Shown one piece after another: positions 1 through 13,603 of a DNA stretch of 64,000 nt (positions are counted from its first letter, which is position 1; each line of letters begins with the position of its first letter). The DNA is from Ancylostoma caninum (lineage: Eukaryota > Nematoda > Chromadorea > Rhabditida > Ancylostomatidae). A program made the position numbers and the translations under genes. The notes under the pieces were generated by a model. It did no database searches. It was not told the DNA's origin and saw only the letters and a program-made list of their open reading frames with translations. Location of the stretch: NCBI GenBank assembly GCA_037903475.1, contig JBAJFG010000111.1, forward strand, positions 2,480,001-2,544,000, in the 5' to 3' direction.

Positions 1-884
1 AGTTACATCTACACCTGACTGGAACAGAAATCATGCTTCAGAAAGAGCAGCTTCGGGCGCATCGTGCACCTCCGTTAGTCAGTCAGCGATCCCTTCAACT
101 CCCATTCTTGACGCCGTCAACATTTGCTGGATGTTCGATTGAGGTGCGCATGCATAAAACATGAAGTTGAGGTGGGACTCTGCTTTCAATGTTTTCGAAA
201 GTATTTTTAAATTCTTTGCTCTCATGTTTATCGCTTTGCCCTCTATGTTGTCTAGACATTGGCCGGGGAAACTTCCAAGGTCGTCTGAGCTCAGCGTTAG
301 TAATTCTTCTGTTGGTATCGTGTGTACATATAGCTTGCTAACTGTGTTATCGAAAGGTGCTCACATTTTCCTACACATTGTATTCTTTTCTTATGGCCAC
401 GGCGCTGATTTTGACCTTACTTTCTTTAATACACGAGTTAAACCGACAACGCATCCTCGTTTACTATTCATTCAAAGGCAGGGCCTACCAAAATTTGCAG
501 GTCCGATATAAGTCACACTGCCTACACGTAGACGATTGCTAGTGATTCAGAACTGTGGAAAAACACGTACAGTGGACGGCAATGGCGATAGCCCATCTGT
601 AACCTCGAGGACGCAGCGCCGCCGCGCGCGCCGGAATCGGTGTATTTGCCGCCGGGATGCTATCTCTAGGGTCTTTTCTACCCGATTTTGTCGAAAATCC
701 TTGAAATCGGTTAGAAATACTGCTAGAGATTGCATAGAAATACTGCTAGAGATTGCATTTCAGCAGCAGAATACATAGGTTACGGCGCGCGCGGCGCGGT
801 TGCGCGACCGTCCTTCTCAAGGCCGCAGATGGGCCAACGCCATTGACGTCCACTGTAGAATAGCATGCTTGCAAGGCATTTCAA
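1..884. other. No gene seen
   Basis: Short overlapping frames on both strands without splice context. The 600-860 part is GC-rich, with a GCTAGAGATTGC block that recurs near 36219, hinting at a dispersed repeat. Confidence 0.5.
712..757 (+). repeat. 23-bp tandem duplication
   Basis: TAGAAATACTGCTAGAGATTGCA (given here as start TAGAAATACT, end GAGATTGCA) occurs twice head to tail. Confidence 0.85.
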
Positions 885-1547
885 TCTGTATATATAAAAG
901 TGAAAGTTTGCGAGTGTTTGTGTGTTTGTACGTTTGTATGTTACCTATAGAAATCGCGGAGGGTGAACCGGTCCCGACCAAATTTTGCATGTATACCAGG
1001 GGCCGGCGGAGGTTTTAGGCCACTTCGCACCTGGGATTATCGATGATCTATCGATTATATAGATTTTATTGATTTTCCGCTATTTTTGCCCAGGAACTGG
1101 CGAGAACATGCCTGCTAGGGTTCCTCAATACGCCGAACACGAATATCACAAATTATCGATTTATTGATTTTATTGATTTTTGCTATTCTTGCCCACGGGG
1201 CGGTATTGACATGTCTGTTGCGCAGAACACGAACACAACCAAAGTACCGATTTATCGATTTTACTGATTTTTCGGCAATCCTGCCTTGCGGTCGGTGGAA
1301 ACGTGTCTTCTGGGAAGGAATGGAAAGCTGAACGTGGATATGACGAACATTTTAGAAGAATTTATTTACCAGTCAAGCAACTTCACCCCATTTTTGAGGG
1401 AAGGGGCGGGGTGAGGAAGGGCCACTTGAACTGATCACCAAATGATGAACATTTTGAAAAAATCCTTTTGGTTCAACAAGTGTTAGCATGAGCTTTAAAT
1501 GGCTGGGAGAAACGGAACACCCGAGCGAAGCCGGGTACACCGTGTAG
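885..1547 (+). mobile_element. Helitron-like non-autonomous element, copy 1
   Basis: Starts with A|TCTGTATATATAAAAGTG (5' TC after an A) and ends with a CCCG...CGGG hairpin followed by GTAG|T, a one-base variant of the CTRR end. The interior holds about three diverged 110-150-bp units, each with TTATCGATTTATTGATTTTATTG-like AT blocks and a TTCTGGGNNTTCCTCAATACGCCGAAC-like block (shortened here), as minisatellite-bearing Helitron derivatives often do. It is the reverse complement of 41130-43004. No Rep/helicase frame is present. Length is about 660 bp. Confidence 0.65.
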
Positions 1548-2444
1548 TAGTACTCTTAAACTCGTCTGTCTTGTGAGCACTCATTGTTTCGGCGATCTGT
1601 AATTTTACGAGGTTTAGTTTCTTTCGTCGAACTCTCAGGGTATTACTAGTGGTGGAACCCATGAATGTTCCACGACTTGTTCTAAAATACAGCGTGGAAA
1701 TAGCCAACCTTCTGCTTTCTCGATTTTGCGGTTCCATTTCTCCTGTTTTCTACAGTGGGGTATGATAGAAACGCGTTCGTTCTGCAAAGTTGGCGCTACT
1801 CTTCATTGTTGTTTTTACATGATTCATAAAACGCGTGGCATGGCGATGCTATGTTCTGAAATAGTACGTGCAACTATACTAGTGTTGCTCGTACACATTG
1901 ACGAACCTGGTTCTAGTATGTTTATGCACGCGGCCGGTAATGGTATTGTTCTATGCTCTCGTGGTGCAGGAATGCGATTGTGTGGAGAGGTGGAGAAACC
2001 AGAGTCCGATTCCCTGAAAACAGCGTAAATGAAGGCCTAGTCACTGTGGAAGAAAGTTTATCTCTGGGAATAGGGTAGTTTTGAAAAATACGAGAGGCCT
2101 AGAGGCCGGGCGCAGTATTTATGGATGGTATCACCTAGGTAGGTGGAAAAAGAAGTGGCAGAGAAGATGTGGAGATGTTTTTGGATAGTTTTTCATCTAT
2201 TCCGAATTTCTCAGTTCCTTCGTTCGGAACAGAAAACAGGAAACAAATTATAACCTATTAGTTCCTAAGCTGGTATAGACAGATCTTTTTATTGAAGAGT
2301 AGTACTTGTCTCCTGGAGTGGTGCAGGCATTACTCATTCACAGCGTTCTTTACGCCGCAAATTGGTATCCTCGCAACATTTCAGAAAACTAAGCAGCAGG
2401 AATGCAGTCCGAACAGCATAGTGCGTGTCCTGGGCCAAATTCCC

Positions 2445-2852
2445 CTCCGCTTCCCCCCTCACTCCCTGCCAGCACCGTTGCTGCTAAAGCTCCTTTCCTT
2501 TTAGCAGCAGTTGAGGGAACGATGCCAGCTATTAGGAGGAGATGCCCATTGACTCTGGAATCAGCTCGGGCTGCGTTTGCGCTGCCCAGTTGTCAAGAAT
2601 AGTGACTAACTATGGAACGAATCGGAAAAAGCACTTAGAACATTGGTAGGCACTCTTCCTCAACAGCAGCCTCGAAATTCTCGAGATTTTGAGCTTAACC
2701 TGAGCAGTGTATAATGAATACGCGAAGTACAAAGCCTATAGATATTTCCTCCCAGTTGTTGCTAACCTCCCATCAGTTGCTGCATAGGCTTCCCTCCTTT
2801 TGGCAGCATCTGAGGGGAGGTGGGCAGCACTTGGGAGGAGATGCTGCTAGGC
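2445..2852 (+). repeat. Two diverged ~100-bp hairpin units
   Basis: Units at 2445-2550 and 2748-2852 share order (CTCCC...GTTGCTGC...CTCC TTT...GCAGCA...GAGGAGATGC). The first has a CTGCTAAA/TTTAGCAG hairpin. Probably two relics of one small repeat family. Confidence 0.45.
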
Positions 2853-5800
2853 TTTGTAGTCGACATATCACGTCGTTTTAGCCGCTTTGCTGCAAAGTTA
2901 TCAGAGCATGTGCTTACTTGCACTCTGAATGGATCTTTATTGTGATGAAAGAAAAGTTATCAGTGGTTGCTTCTACTTGAGTTGGTTGTTTGGTTGAAAC
3001 ATCAGCAACACTGCCTCTTGCAGCGCTAAGATCAGCACCATCATTTGCAGTGCCAAGATCGCGGCGGTGTTGTTGGCATTCGTACTTTGGTTCACGGTGA
3101 CGTGTTCCTCGCGTACAATGCGTCGCTCGTTTTCGATAAGATCAGCATCAAACAGCTTGCGGGCGCGCAATTTCGTGCCTGATTTCCGAACTTTGGTTAA
3201 TTACTGGTAATTCCTTGTCTCCTGAGGATTTTTCGCCCGTCATACTTACTGTATAAAATGCCGCAAAATCAGTTCATTTGTCGAACTCCCAGTTTGCCTA
3301 CGATCCTGGCCACTACCACTGCATGTGGCCATAGATAACATACAAAATTCTTTTCAACTTAGTCATATTCAATTTTGCCTTTGATGACAAGTATCGTGTG
3401 CTTGTGGTTTCGAAAATTCTTAATATTTGACACTGCCTTTCTCATTAGGCCTCCAGTGTTGCACTTCAGTGCCTTTCCCATCAAATTTTAGAGTAGTTTT
3501 GTAGCAGACTTCCTAGAAAAATGATATTTAAATCTTTCTCGTTATGGTTACTCTTTGGGTAAGAAGTCCACAGGAACAATATGTAGGTTCATGATGTTGG
3601 TGGTCTATACAACGAATAGTTCGTTCTCATCAAGTGGTCTAATTGTTTATTTAGTGTTCATCTGTTTATATCATGGCTGACTTCCATAACATCCATAATA
3701 CCCTCGAAATCATCTCTATGTAGAACGTAAATTTAATCTGCTACTTTAGGAAGTTTCCGATTGTCTTTCCCCTGATGTAGAGTAGAATTAAGATTCATGT
3801 GTAGGAATATTTTTTTTCTGTTGTCGATGGTCCCTATAATCTGTTTTTGAGTTGCTTCTGGTCAATGACTGCAAATTTTCTTCAATCTAATGTCATCGCG
3901 AACAAATCATTGTGTTTGAAATTTGGAATAATTTAGAGTAATTGATTACTCCTGCAGTTACATTGAGCTACAGGAACGATCATTACTGAAGTTTTTGCGG
4001 AATGATTCTGGTCCTCCGTAACAAAACATGTCTAGCAGCAATATAAGAAGTGGGGAGGAAACCAGAGTGAAATATGAAGAAAAAGTTTGATGATTTTAGC
4101 TCAATGGAACGATCGGCAGCGAAAGAAAGAATGATGGAAGTGATAGTGTTGTTATCGCTATCACCACATGAGTTGCAACTTATCCAAACCAGTTATCTGC
4201 AATCTTGTAGACCCTTCGAGAAGAAGATGGTGGAACTAAGCAGATCGTGAATCCGTGCATCTACCACATTGATCCATCTACTTATTGATAGTTCTCTCGA
4301 AGATTAGGCAACATCGTATCACTGGTAACACAAGAAGAAAGAAACAGAACAATGTTTGTTAGCACATTATACGTTGTAATCCGAATATTCGTTCCATCCA
4401 TCTCCGTTTTGGGATGCATTGGACAAGTCCTAAAATAATAATGCAGCTATGGAGGATTTATCTCGGAAAGTAGACCGTACAGTTACCATCATCGATGTTT
4501 AAACGTATTATGTATGGTCTATTCTTTTATAATTCATGGAAAAAACAGACTTCTCAGTGGAACACCAAGTCTTCCTTATATGAAAATTTTTTGGGTTGGA
4601 AGGACCATTTTTCCGGTTGCCAGTCGAAGGTTGCTGAGTCTGCTGAGTACAGCCAAAAAACCTTATGAGTCATTTCGGCGATGAAGGTCAATCGAATGAG
4701 GGAAATTCTGTGGAGGCGTGGTGAGCGCTCTATTAGGTAAACTATAAGAGCAGTCATGAAATGTGTTTTCATTTTGTGCGAAGTACTTCTACATGTTACA
4801 CCTAGGAGTTCCCACTTATGGAAAATTTCGTTGGGTAAAGGTCTCAGTGGAGAATCTTGTTGACTAAAATCTTCCTTTGCTGTTGAGCTTTTTGCACTTT
4901 TTTGTCAATGCGAAAGTGTTTAGTTTCGCGCAAATTTATGCATTGGTCAACTTGGTTAACTGCTAGCTTAGAGGCGCTGGCACTAAGAGGAAGAGACCTG
5001 GCCGGCTAGAATTAGTCTTTTTTAAAAATCAAATCATTAATATATATATATACACACTATATGTATAATTTAGCGGTATGATTAGTACAGTTGACACAGT
5101 TCGATTTTCTTTTCTGGTACTCTTTCAGTTCCTTTTAGACATTTACTTCACAGTTTTCCATTCGGTTTCGTGTTATCTATAGGTCGCCATTTTTCTAGCG
5201 TTATAATAAATAAATAAATAAAATGAAGTAAGTTGAAATGATTGTTCATCGGTAGTCAGTTTGACCATCACTTAACTGCTTTTTAACCTTGACCAGAATC
5301 TCTATTGTGAATCCTTGTGTTTCACAGAAGCTGAACTGCCTTCTCTCCAACTGCCTTTCAAGACCAGGGAAGCGCCCAAGATCACTTTTTAGGGCTGCGT
5401 GAAAGAATAAAATGCGTCTGTTTGCGCAGAATTATTTCCCTGCAACAGCATTTGTTCCGCTGACCTTTTTTGATTCACACCTGCTCCGTTTCTTCTCTTA
5501 GACGTATTCACTCCTTTTGGATCCTGTTTAGCTAGGATTTTTATTATTTTGCAGCTGTGTGCAGACCATTGTCATTTCTTCATCCTGCAAACCTGTATTT
5601 TCTTGCAATATTGAAGATGACTCATGAGAAGCTGTTGTTTTCGAAATACTACCAGCAAGGTCGCGAACCTGGGATGTATCTCAAGTTCTTGAGCGCTGAC
5701 GTCATTTCTAGTCTTTTGTCATCATGTTTGATATGTGTAGTTCCCGATTAGCAAATACTCGTAAACGTTATCGGATTAGCACACTATTTAGGCAGCATAG

Positions 5801-6159
5801 AGACTAGAATTACCGGCACGATATCATTTTTCACTGGAAACTACGTTCTTGGCTGCGGAGCGTAGAAATAGGTTCGAAATTTAGATCCTGAAAAGTGTGT
5901 CGGAAAGAGTGAAGATCCCTTTGACTGTAAACTTTCGAACTATTCGATTTCTCTTTTACTTCCTTTCTGGAACTATAGCTTTATTGCCTTCTTGCTAGCC
6001 GCTTTTTTTTTTGTTAGAAAACCTGCAAGCCTATTAATAAAAAAATCTCCTTTTTCCAATTTTCCTCAGATGCTCTGCTGATTGCACCACTTGCTTCAGA
6101 AGTCTTCTGTCTAAGAACAGAAGTCTTCTGTCTAACAAGCTTCTCTTGTTGTCCTTAAA

Positions 6160-6173
6160 CCCCCCCCCCCCCC
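6160..6173 (+). repeat. Poly-C tract, 14 bases
   Basis: Homopolymer in the region before the O-methyltransferase gene. Confidence 0.9.
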
Positions 6174-6379
6174 ACCCACCATATGTATGCATGTTCTCCT
6201 ACGTATTCTCCGATGGAGGAATATCGGTGGTTTTGATCAAAAGTTGTCTTAGCAGTGAAATTACTCAAAAATTTTTTTTCGTAGTATCCTTATGCAATCT
6301 CAAGCTATTTAAACATACACCTTCACCATTACACGTTGTTTACCTCTCCAACAATATTTTCAATAACCTTTGTCATGCT

Positions 6380-6391
6380 TTTATCATACAG
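6380..6391 (+). promoter_or_regulatory. Probable spliced-leader acceptor of the O-methyltransferase gene
   Basis: A T-rich 3' splice site (TTTTATCATACAG) ends two bases before the ATG at 6394, and no in-phase upstream exon was found. In nematodes this arrangement is typical of SL trans-splicing. It also supports the chosen start. Confidence 0.5.
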
Positions 6392-6393
6392 AT

Positions 6394-7736
<1,343 letters not shown>

Positions 7737-7759
7737 ATCACGTCGGGTTATTAATAAAT

Positions 7760-9790
7760 TTCTACCATGAAATTTAATAAATACTTCTAATCTTCACAAT
7801 TCTGGAGTTTTCTGCATCTTTTATTCCCAAGCTGTCTCTGCATATCTCCATTTTTGAGATTTTATGGACGTGTTATTGAAAATTGAATCTCGCTTTAATA
7901 TTGCAGAACTCCTTGTCTTAGGTGTGCCCTTCGGAGGAGAGTGAGAAGGGTATCCCAGTCTTAAAAGTTTCATTCAGACTTATTTCAACTGTCAGTAAAC
8001 AAGTGGAAAGTCGTGGCTTTTTCTGTGGGGCATACTTAGAATAGGCGAAGGAAAGAATGTATGATTCCTTGTTCAGTTGCTATTGTACTACAGCAGTTTT
8101 TTAGTGTTAGTGTTTATCGAGAAGGAGCCAATACATACTATTGTCAACCACGTTAACTTAGCGTTTATGTATCGAGTTGGGCGTGACCAACCAATCCTAA
8201 CACTATGCTATAGACACAAGTCACACCTCCATTTCACCATCTGCACTCTTACCCCTCGCGCCGGATGTTGCGGATAGTGACGGATTGCGCCAAATCGCCT
8301 GCTACACTTCATGATCAAATAGTCTTCACTTTCTAACGAAGGCTCGCTACTACATAGCGATACTTGTCTGGCTTGTACTTAATCATTCGTGTTGGCGATG
8401 CGCCTGGGGAACATCTCGCTTTCTGTAGTGACTGGTCTCCCAAAATGTTATATTTTTATGTAGTGCTGTAGTTTCCCTGACATAAACTGCATGCAGTATT
8501 AGCATTGAATACAAAGTTAACGCAAAATTCAATATACACAGTCGCATGTGAAGAGTGTGAAAATTCTCGGGATTCGCAGGATTTGCGGGATTCTCGTACA
8601 GATCCTTTCAACAGCGAACACATCTTAAGATACAAAGGGAGAAGCATTCTGCATCTATTCGTTCCTCGGTGACCCCTTACTTTTGCGGGCTTCACCAAAT
8701 ATTCCAAAAAGCTCTCCATGATGACTGTTTACGTTTCGAAAATTCTTAAACAGTTCTCTGGATTCACTGGATGGGGAGATCGCGGAGGATATCGAGCAGT
8801 GAACCCCATACACTTCACCACAGAAACTGTGCATAACTTTGGATCTCCACCTGGCTAGAACAGTCAAGTGTCAGATGATTAGACTGATGCTTTACCGGTT
8901 GGACGATCTGGTAATGTTTTTTTTTTTCTATTTGTCCAGATCAGAACAACAGCCAGTCCTGATATCCAACACACTACACCGTTGAACTGTGGCAACACGT
9001 ATCACTCCCAGTTGCACAAAAATCCCGAAAACAGAAAATTTTCTGCGCCACTTCCTTTTCTAAAAATGGGATGAGCCTTTGTTTAGGATTCCGAGTGTGT
9101 GCAAAATCATGCGAGGACAAATCATTCCGAACTTTATAAAAAAAAGTAATCCGAAAATTTACGTATTCCTATGGATCCAGCTTGAATAAAAAAGTAATGA
9201 AAAATGTAGTAAACCTGCTCCAGTGAAGGAAATGTGGCTACACAAGAATTGCTTCCCTATCATTAAGCAAGAAATGTGAACTTTCATACCTCAATTTTGA
9301 AAAACCAACGAGGTCACTACCACATTGAAGAAGAAGTTTTTCTTGAATCGTAGTAGATTTACAGGAATACAAACAGGAACTTAACTAGAAGAGCGATTGT
9401 CGATGGGGCTGAACTCATTTAAAAACGCAGTACGTCTAAGCCGACATCATGCAGCGGCGTTTGATATCAGAACCTGTTCAAGCTATGCACTCCTGATGAG
9501 CTTTCGGTACCAATGTTGGTTTGAGCAGCATGGAGTTTGCACGAAATTCCCGTCAATTTCGGTAGATGACGAAAGCTAGTTGGAAATCGTGAGTCAACCA
9601 CGTCTTTTTCATGGATTACTGAATGCTTGCTCGTCAGAGTTCGTCGAACTTGTAGCGTAGAATTCGCGTCTTTGAAGAATCACCTTAGCTCCCAGCAGTG
9701 ACCAGAATTCAGAGGAAGAACAAGGCTCCCGACATTTCCAAATCAGAATTCATGCATACGTCAGTAACCGTCAGTGTTTCTTCAACTATT
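7760..9790. other. Intergenic, no gene seen
   Basis: No exon chain found on either strand; the 87-codon frame at 8456-8719 is low-complexity in places and unflanked. Confidence 0.5.
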
Positions 9791-9792
9791 GC

Positions 9793-9866
9793 GCGCGCAT
9801 AGCTCAGTGGGTTGAGCGAATGATCGACGTTGTGGTGGTCAGGGGATCGAATCCTGCCCGGGGCCC
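9793..9866 (+). pseudogene. tRNA-like module 1 (copy in 9.8 kb element)
   Basis: Contains an A-box-like TAGCTCAGTGG (9800-9810) and a B-box GGATCGAATCC (9844-9854) with a CAGG/CCTG T-stem. The anticodon arm does not fold cleanly. Best read as a tRNA-derived Pol III promoter relic, not a working tRNA. Confidence 0.55.
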
Positions 9867-9936
9867 CCTTTTGCAAATACATATAGTATGCTGCTTACGA
9901 CTGCTGCAGTTATCTAATAAACTCCAACATAAAAAG

Positions 9937-10006
9937 TAGCCCGGATGGCTCAGTGGTTCGAGCGGCAGATTGCAATCTGTCCCTATCGCTGGTTCCACTC
10001 CGTTGG
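9937..10006 (+). pseudogene. tRNA-like module 2 (copy in 9.8 kb element)
   Basis: A-box TGGCTCAGTGG (9946-9956) and B-box-like GGTTCCACTCC (9991-10001); the middle GCAGATTGCAATCTGT can form an anticodon-like hairpin, but the T-arm differs from consensus (CCA for CGA). A decayed tRNA-like module. Confidence 0.55.
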
Positions 10007-10684
10007 AGATCCAGAGTTAAGTATCGCAGTGTTTGGGGTTCACTGCTTGGAACGTCCCCCGTGATTTCCTTCGGGTAGTCCAGGAAGGCATCCGGCAACG
10101 TTTTGCATAAATTTCGAAGATAAACTACGATAAGTGTAAGTGTAAGTAATAGTGAAAAACCACTTTTTCAAAGTTGAGGGAAACCGGGAGAGAGTAACTC
10201 CGCCGTAAAGGACTGCTCCACGAAAGATAAATGACAGCGGTAGAACTACTTCGCAATCGATATGGAACAATTTATACGGATTTCAATTATTTCTGAGGAT
10301 CCCGAATTGGATGAGCTTTATTATTCAGATGGGATAACTGAAGTACTGTGTCCATCTATAGAAGAATAACGGCCATTTTTGTATTCGCGAAGCAGTGTAC
10401 TATAGCAGAAAATGGAAGAGTTGGCTTCGCTTATTGTGTATTCAGAAATCTTTCCCCATGAAAATCACAAAAATGAAAAAAACGTGAAAGTTGTGAAAAT
10501 GGTCCCCTGCTTTGTAGCCTTAACATATCCACTGCACTCTGTCTACTATGGACTAAAATTGTATTTTTCTTCGCTTTCTCCCAAGCTCGAGTGATTTATA
10601 GCTCATTAATACCGCGGCGCCGGAAGGTGGCGGCGGCCGGCGCCCGCCGGCGCCCATTTGCAGTGGCTGCCAGACCCGACTGTA

Positions 10685-13123
10685 ACATCCACCTGGATAC
10701 GTATGAAAGTGGACCATTCGCCTGGGTTTTGCTCGCCTTTTCTGCTCGGAAGTGTTGCCCAGGTTATTTCGAGCATAGCCAAGAAAAGTCCCTCTTTCCA
10801 ATCCTGTTGTACTTCGTTTTTCTACTAAGCGCATTAGAAAGAAGCATGATTAAAAAGACCTTTTTACCTATCGCAAAGTTAAGCTTGGGCCTCTACATGT
10901 GGAAGAGGTATTGTGTTCAATTTTATGGCGTTTCTACCATACCATCTGAAGAATTCTTGTCCTGAATGGCTTGACGAATTCGTTTGGAATCGGTTAACGT
11001 ATAGGATTGTTAGTGTACGCCGTTCGAATAGTCATTCCCCCCATTTCTTATGCTCTGCAGCACATCGAGTGGATTCTAGTAAGTGAGTAAACATAGAAAT
11101 AAATAAATTACAAACAAATATGTACCCACCATTGGTAATATGTGGACCACTCAAATTTCTCCTGCCTTTTGAACTCATGGGGGAAATAAAAGTTATGTCT
11201 TTAGTGACACATCAGCTGTGTGATGTGAGTCATTGAACGGAGACGTCGTCAGAGCACTTTTTCATTGATACAGCACACCTGACAAAGCACAGCAAACAAA
11301 ATTCTTCTCATGCTTCCGGAGGATACACCAAATTTCACATGTAGGAATAGAACGCGAAGTGGTTTTCCCCGCTCAAAAGTTCACTATATGTAGTTGATGT
11401 TTTATATCAATGTGTCCTATTGGTGTGCTTTGTTGGGGTTATTAATCATTTGACAGTTATGCCTGTTTTTAGGAAGCGGTTGGGCAGAAACATTCAGTCA
11501 ACACGGGAGGCATATCAGATTGACACTCTAGAAGCTCAAAGCACTGGAATTTGGGAGAAATTCTATCCCACGCAACTACAAAGGAGTGTGGATTTAATCA
11601 GTTGTAATGATTGCTGTTCTCCTTCAAGAAATTAACATTAGGCTCGAAAAATACTCTATTTTCTCTTTCTCTTCCTCCCCGTTGGACAGTATGTATATTT
11701 CACGCTTACATTTCTTTGTGAAAACCAGCACATCTCTTTCGAAGGGCCTTTTGAAAGAGCCTGGGTTAACATGTAAACAACAGATTCAGCGATATCATAT
11801 TCCAGTGGAGGTAGAATGGAGGTCCTGCACAAATCAGAAAATCCCGCACAAATCACAAAATGTAGAAAAACGGAACATTCCTGCTTTACACTTTCCGAAA
11901 GCTGTATAAAGGCTATCGCTGGTATGGAGAAGTTCCACCTGCGAAAGAAAATCCATTGCTAAAAGCATACATATTGCCTACAATACTCTGAATTCCTATC
12001 ACTATTATCTATTCCGTAATCATTTTGTGGTCTCCAAAGTAAATCTGATCATTTTTTCTTGTTTACAATCATGCCTCTTCAAAAATCCTCTTTTATCCGG
12101 CCCATGCTAATGCTGTTTTAATAGCACAATTTAATAAATCAATTCGTAACAAGTTTGCATAACTATAAAACTGGATTCTCTGACCACTCAATAGCCACTT
12201 AGGCGCTGATGAAAGCTCACTAAAATTCATTCTGCTCCTTCCCCTACTCCTCCTTCTCTTTTCTCCCTATTGCTTTTCTCTTCCTCCCCATAAAACGGAG
12301 ATAGAGCTGTTCGGTACACACTGGTGTGCCATACAAACTGGATTTTGTCACAAAGCAGTATTTCATAGTAAAATCTGGACTGGTTCTTTACTTTAAAAAA
12401 TCTCTCTACACCTATGCTCATGATAACAAACAAAAGCTTAGCTCTTAGCATCGCCATGTGAAAATTGAACAAGTTTCAATACAAGAATTAATTGAAATAC
12501 AATTTTTTTTTCGATTTTCAAGCAGTTTCATCATCGCTTCTTGTAATTGTGTTTGGCGAATCTTTGTCCCACTTCAATAGGTAATTTGTCCATTTGTGTT
12601 CTGGAACCTTTACGCGCGTAAGGTTCAGGTTCTTAAACAAGAACTTGATCGAGCACCAAAAATTGAGAATCTAAATGGGCTCATCTATTTTACTTTTTAA
12701 AGCATTTTCTGAAGCTGTCTGTTGTTTCTGCTCTCAGGAACATACCAAGAATTGCTTCTCACCGTGAAATATGTTGTTGATCACTTTCGTGCTATTATAT
12801 TGTGCTATTTTTGAAACGTCTAGGATAATCAGTAGTCGTAACGAGCAGTGTGTAAAAACTGTAGAGATACAGGGTCGTATAAAAAGATCTTCCCCTCATA
12901 TCATCACGCCTATCAATCGCACTTAAACAGGTGACATGCACGAAGTCACAGGACCTTAGCTAGGACAAAGGTTCATGAAACACAACATTTATTTCCAGCA
13001 ATTCGCTGAATGTTCTCAAGGATTCAATTCGACCCTTGTCAAGAGACCGATCAACGGAAATCTTTGAACCTTTGAATGGAAACTTATCAATGACCGAGTT
13101 CTCTCAGAGAAAGTCCCGACACC
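10685..13123. other. Intergenic, no gene seen
   Basis: AT-rich sequence with short frames only. Confidence 0.5.
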
Positions 13124-13603
13124 ATGGCGAAGTCTGGCGAAAAACGCAAGTGCACGCCCTTGCAGACTGTTCAGCGGCGAGCTGAACTGGTTTTTCAATA
13201 TCAAATCCTCCGTATTCTTCTTGCAGCAGCTCTCTGCAAGCTGAAAGTTGTAAACTTCAAGTTAATTAGGTGCGCCTATGTAAATATTATTCACCATTCT
13301 GTATAGAGGTGACCAAACATATCGTGCACGTCTGCTACGAGCCAAAGTGCAATTCGTTCGCCAGACACACACAATCAGTTCGTGGGCCTCAATCAGCCCC
13401 GACATAGCAGGCCTCTGCTCGAGTTTCACCTGTTTCACCTCACCGATATACATGGGGCGTCACTCATCGATTCATCCATATTTCCACCGGCATCTACCAC
13501 TTTTCCAGCCAGAGAAAGTAAACAGAGATTATTGCCTCCGCCGCATATTCAACCTACAGGAACACCTTTCTCTTTATCGGTGCGGTCTCTCCTCGAAGTG
13601 TAG
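13124..13603 (+). other. Coding-like block, gene uncertain
   Basis: ATG 13124 (ACACCATGG context) opens a basic frame; a donor TAT|GTAAAT near 13279 could join in phase to 13380-13603 (acceptor ACAATCAG), giving a Pro/Ser-rich tail ending LLEV. GC content is higher than around it, but other frames are also open across the second part, and I recognise nothing. It could be a two-exon gene or a repeat remnant. Confidence 0.22.

Larger units (their letters stand above)
1548..6379. other. Intergenic, no gene supported
   Basis: AT-rich with scattered short frames. A stretch at 5557-5751 is open for 64 codons but has no convincing exon borders or family match. Confidence 0.5.
9791..10682. mobile_element. 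TIR element, second copy, left end missing
   Basis: Nearly identical in order and sequence to 42120-42969, ending with the right inverted repeat (10539-10682) and TA. No left inverted repeat is found before 9791, so it is truncated or arose by incomplete insertion. Small differences include about 35 bases near 10485-10520 absent from the other copy. The short open frame at 10412-10594 is shared with 42757 but looks non-coding. Confidence 0.7.

Noticed and set aside
9793..10006. Two functional tRNA genes
   Set aside because: Anticodon arms and T-arms deviate, and both modules recur inside a second copy of the same mobile element.
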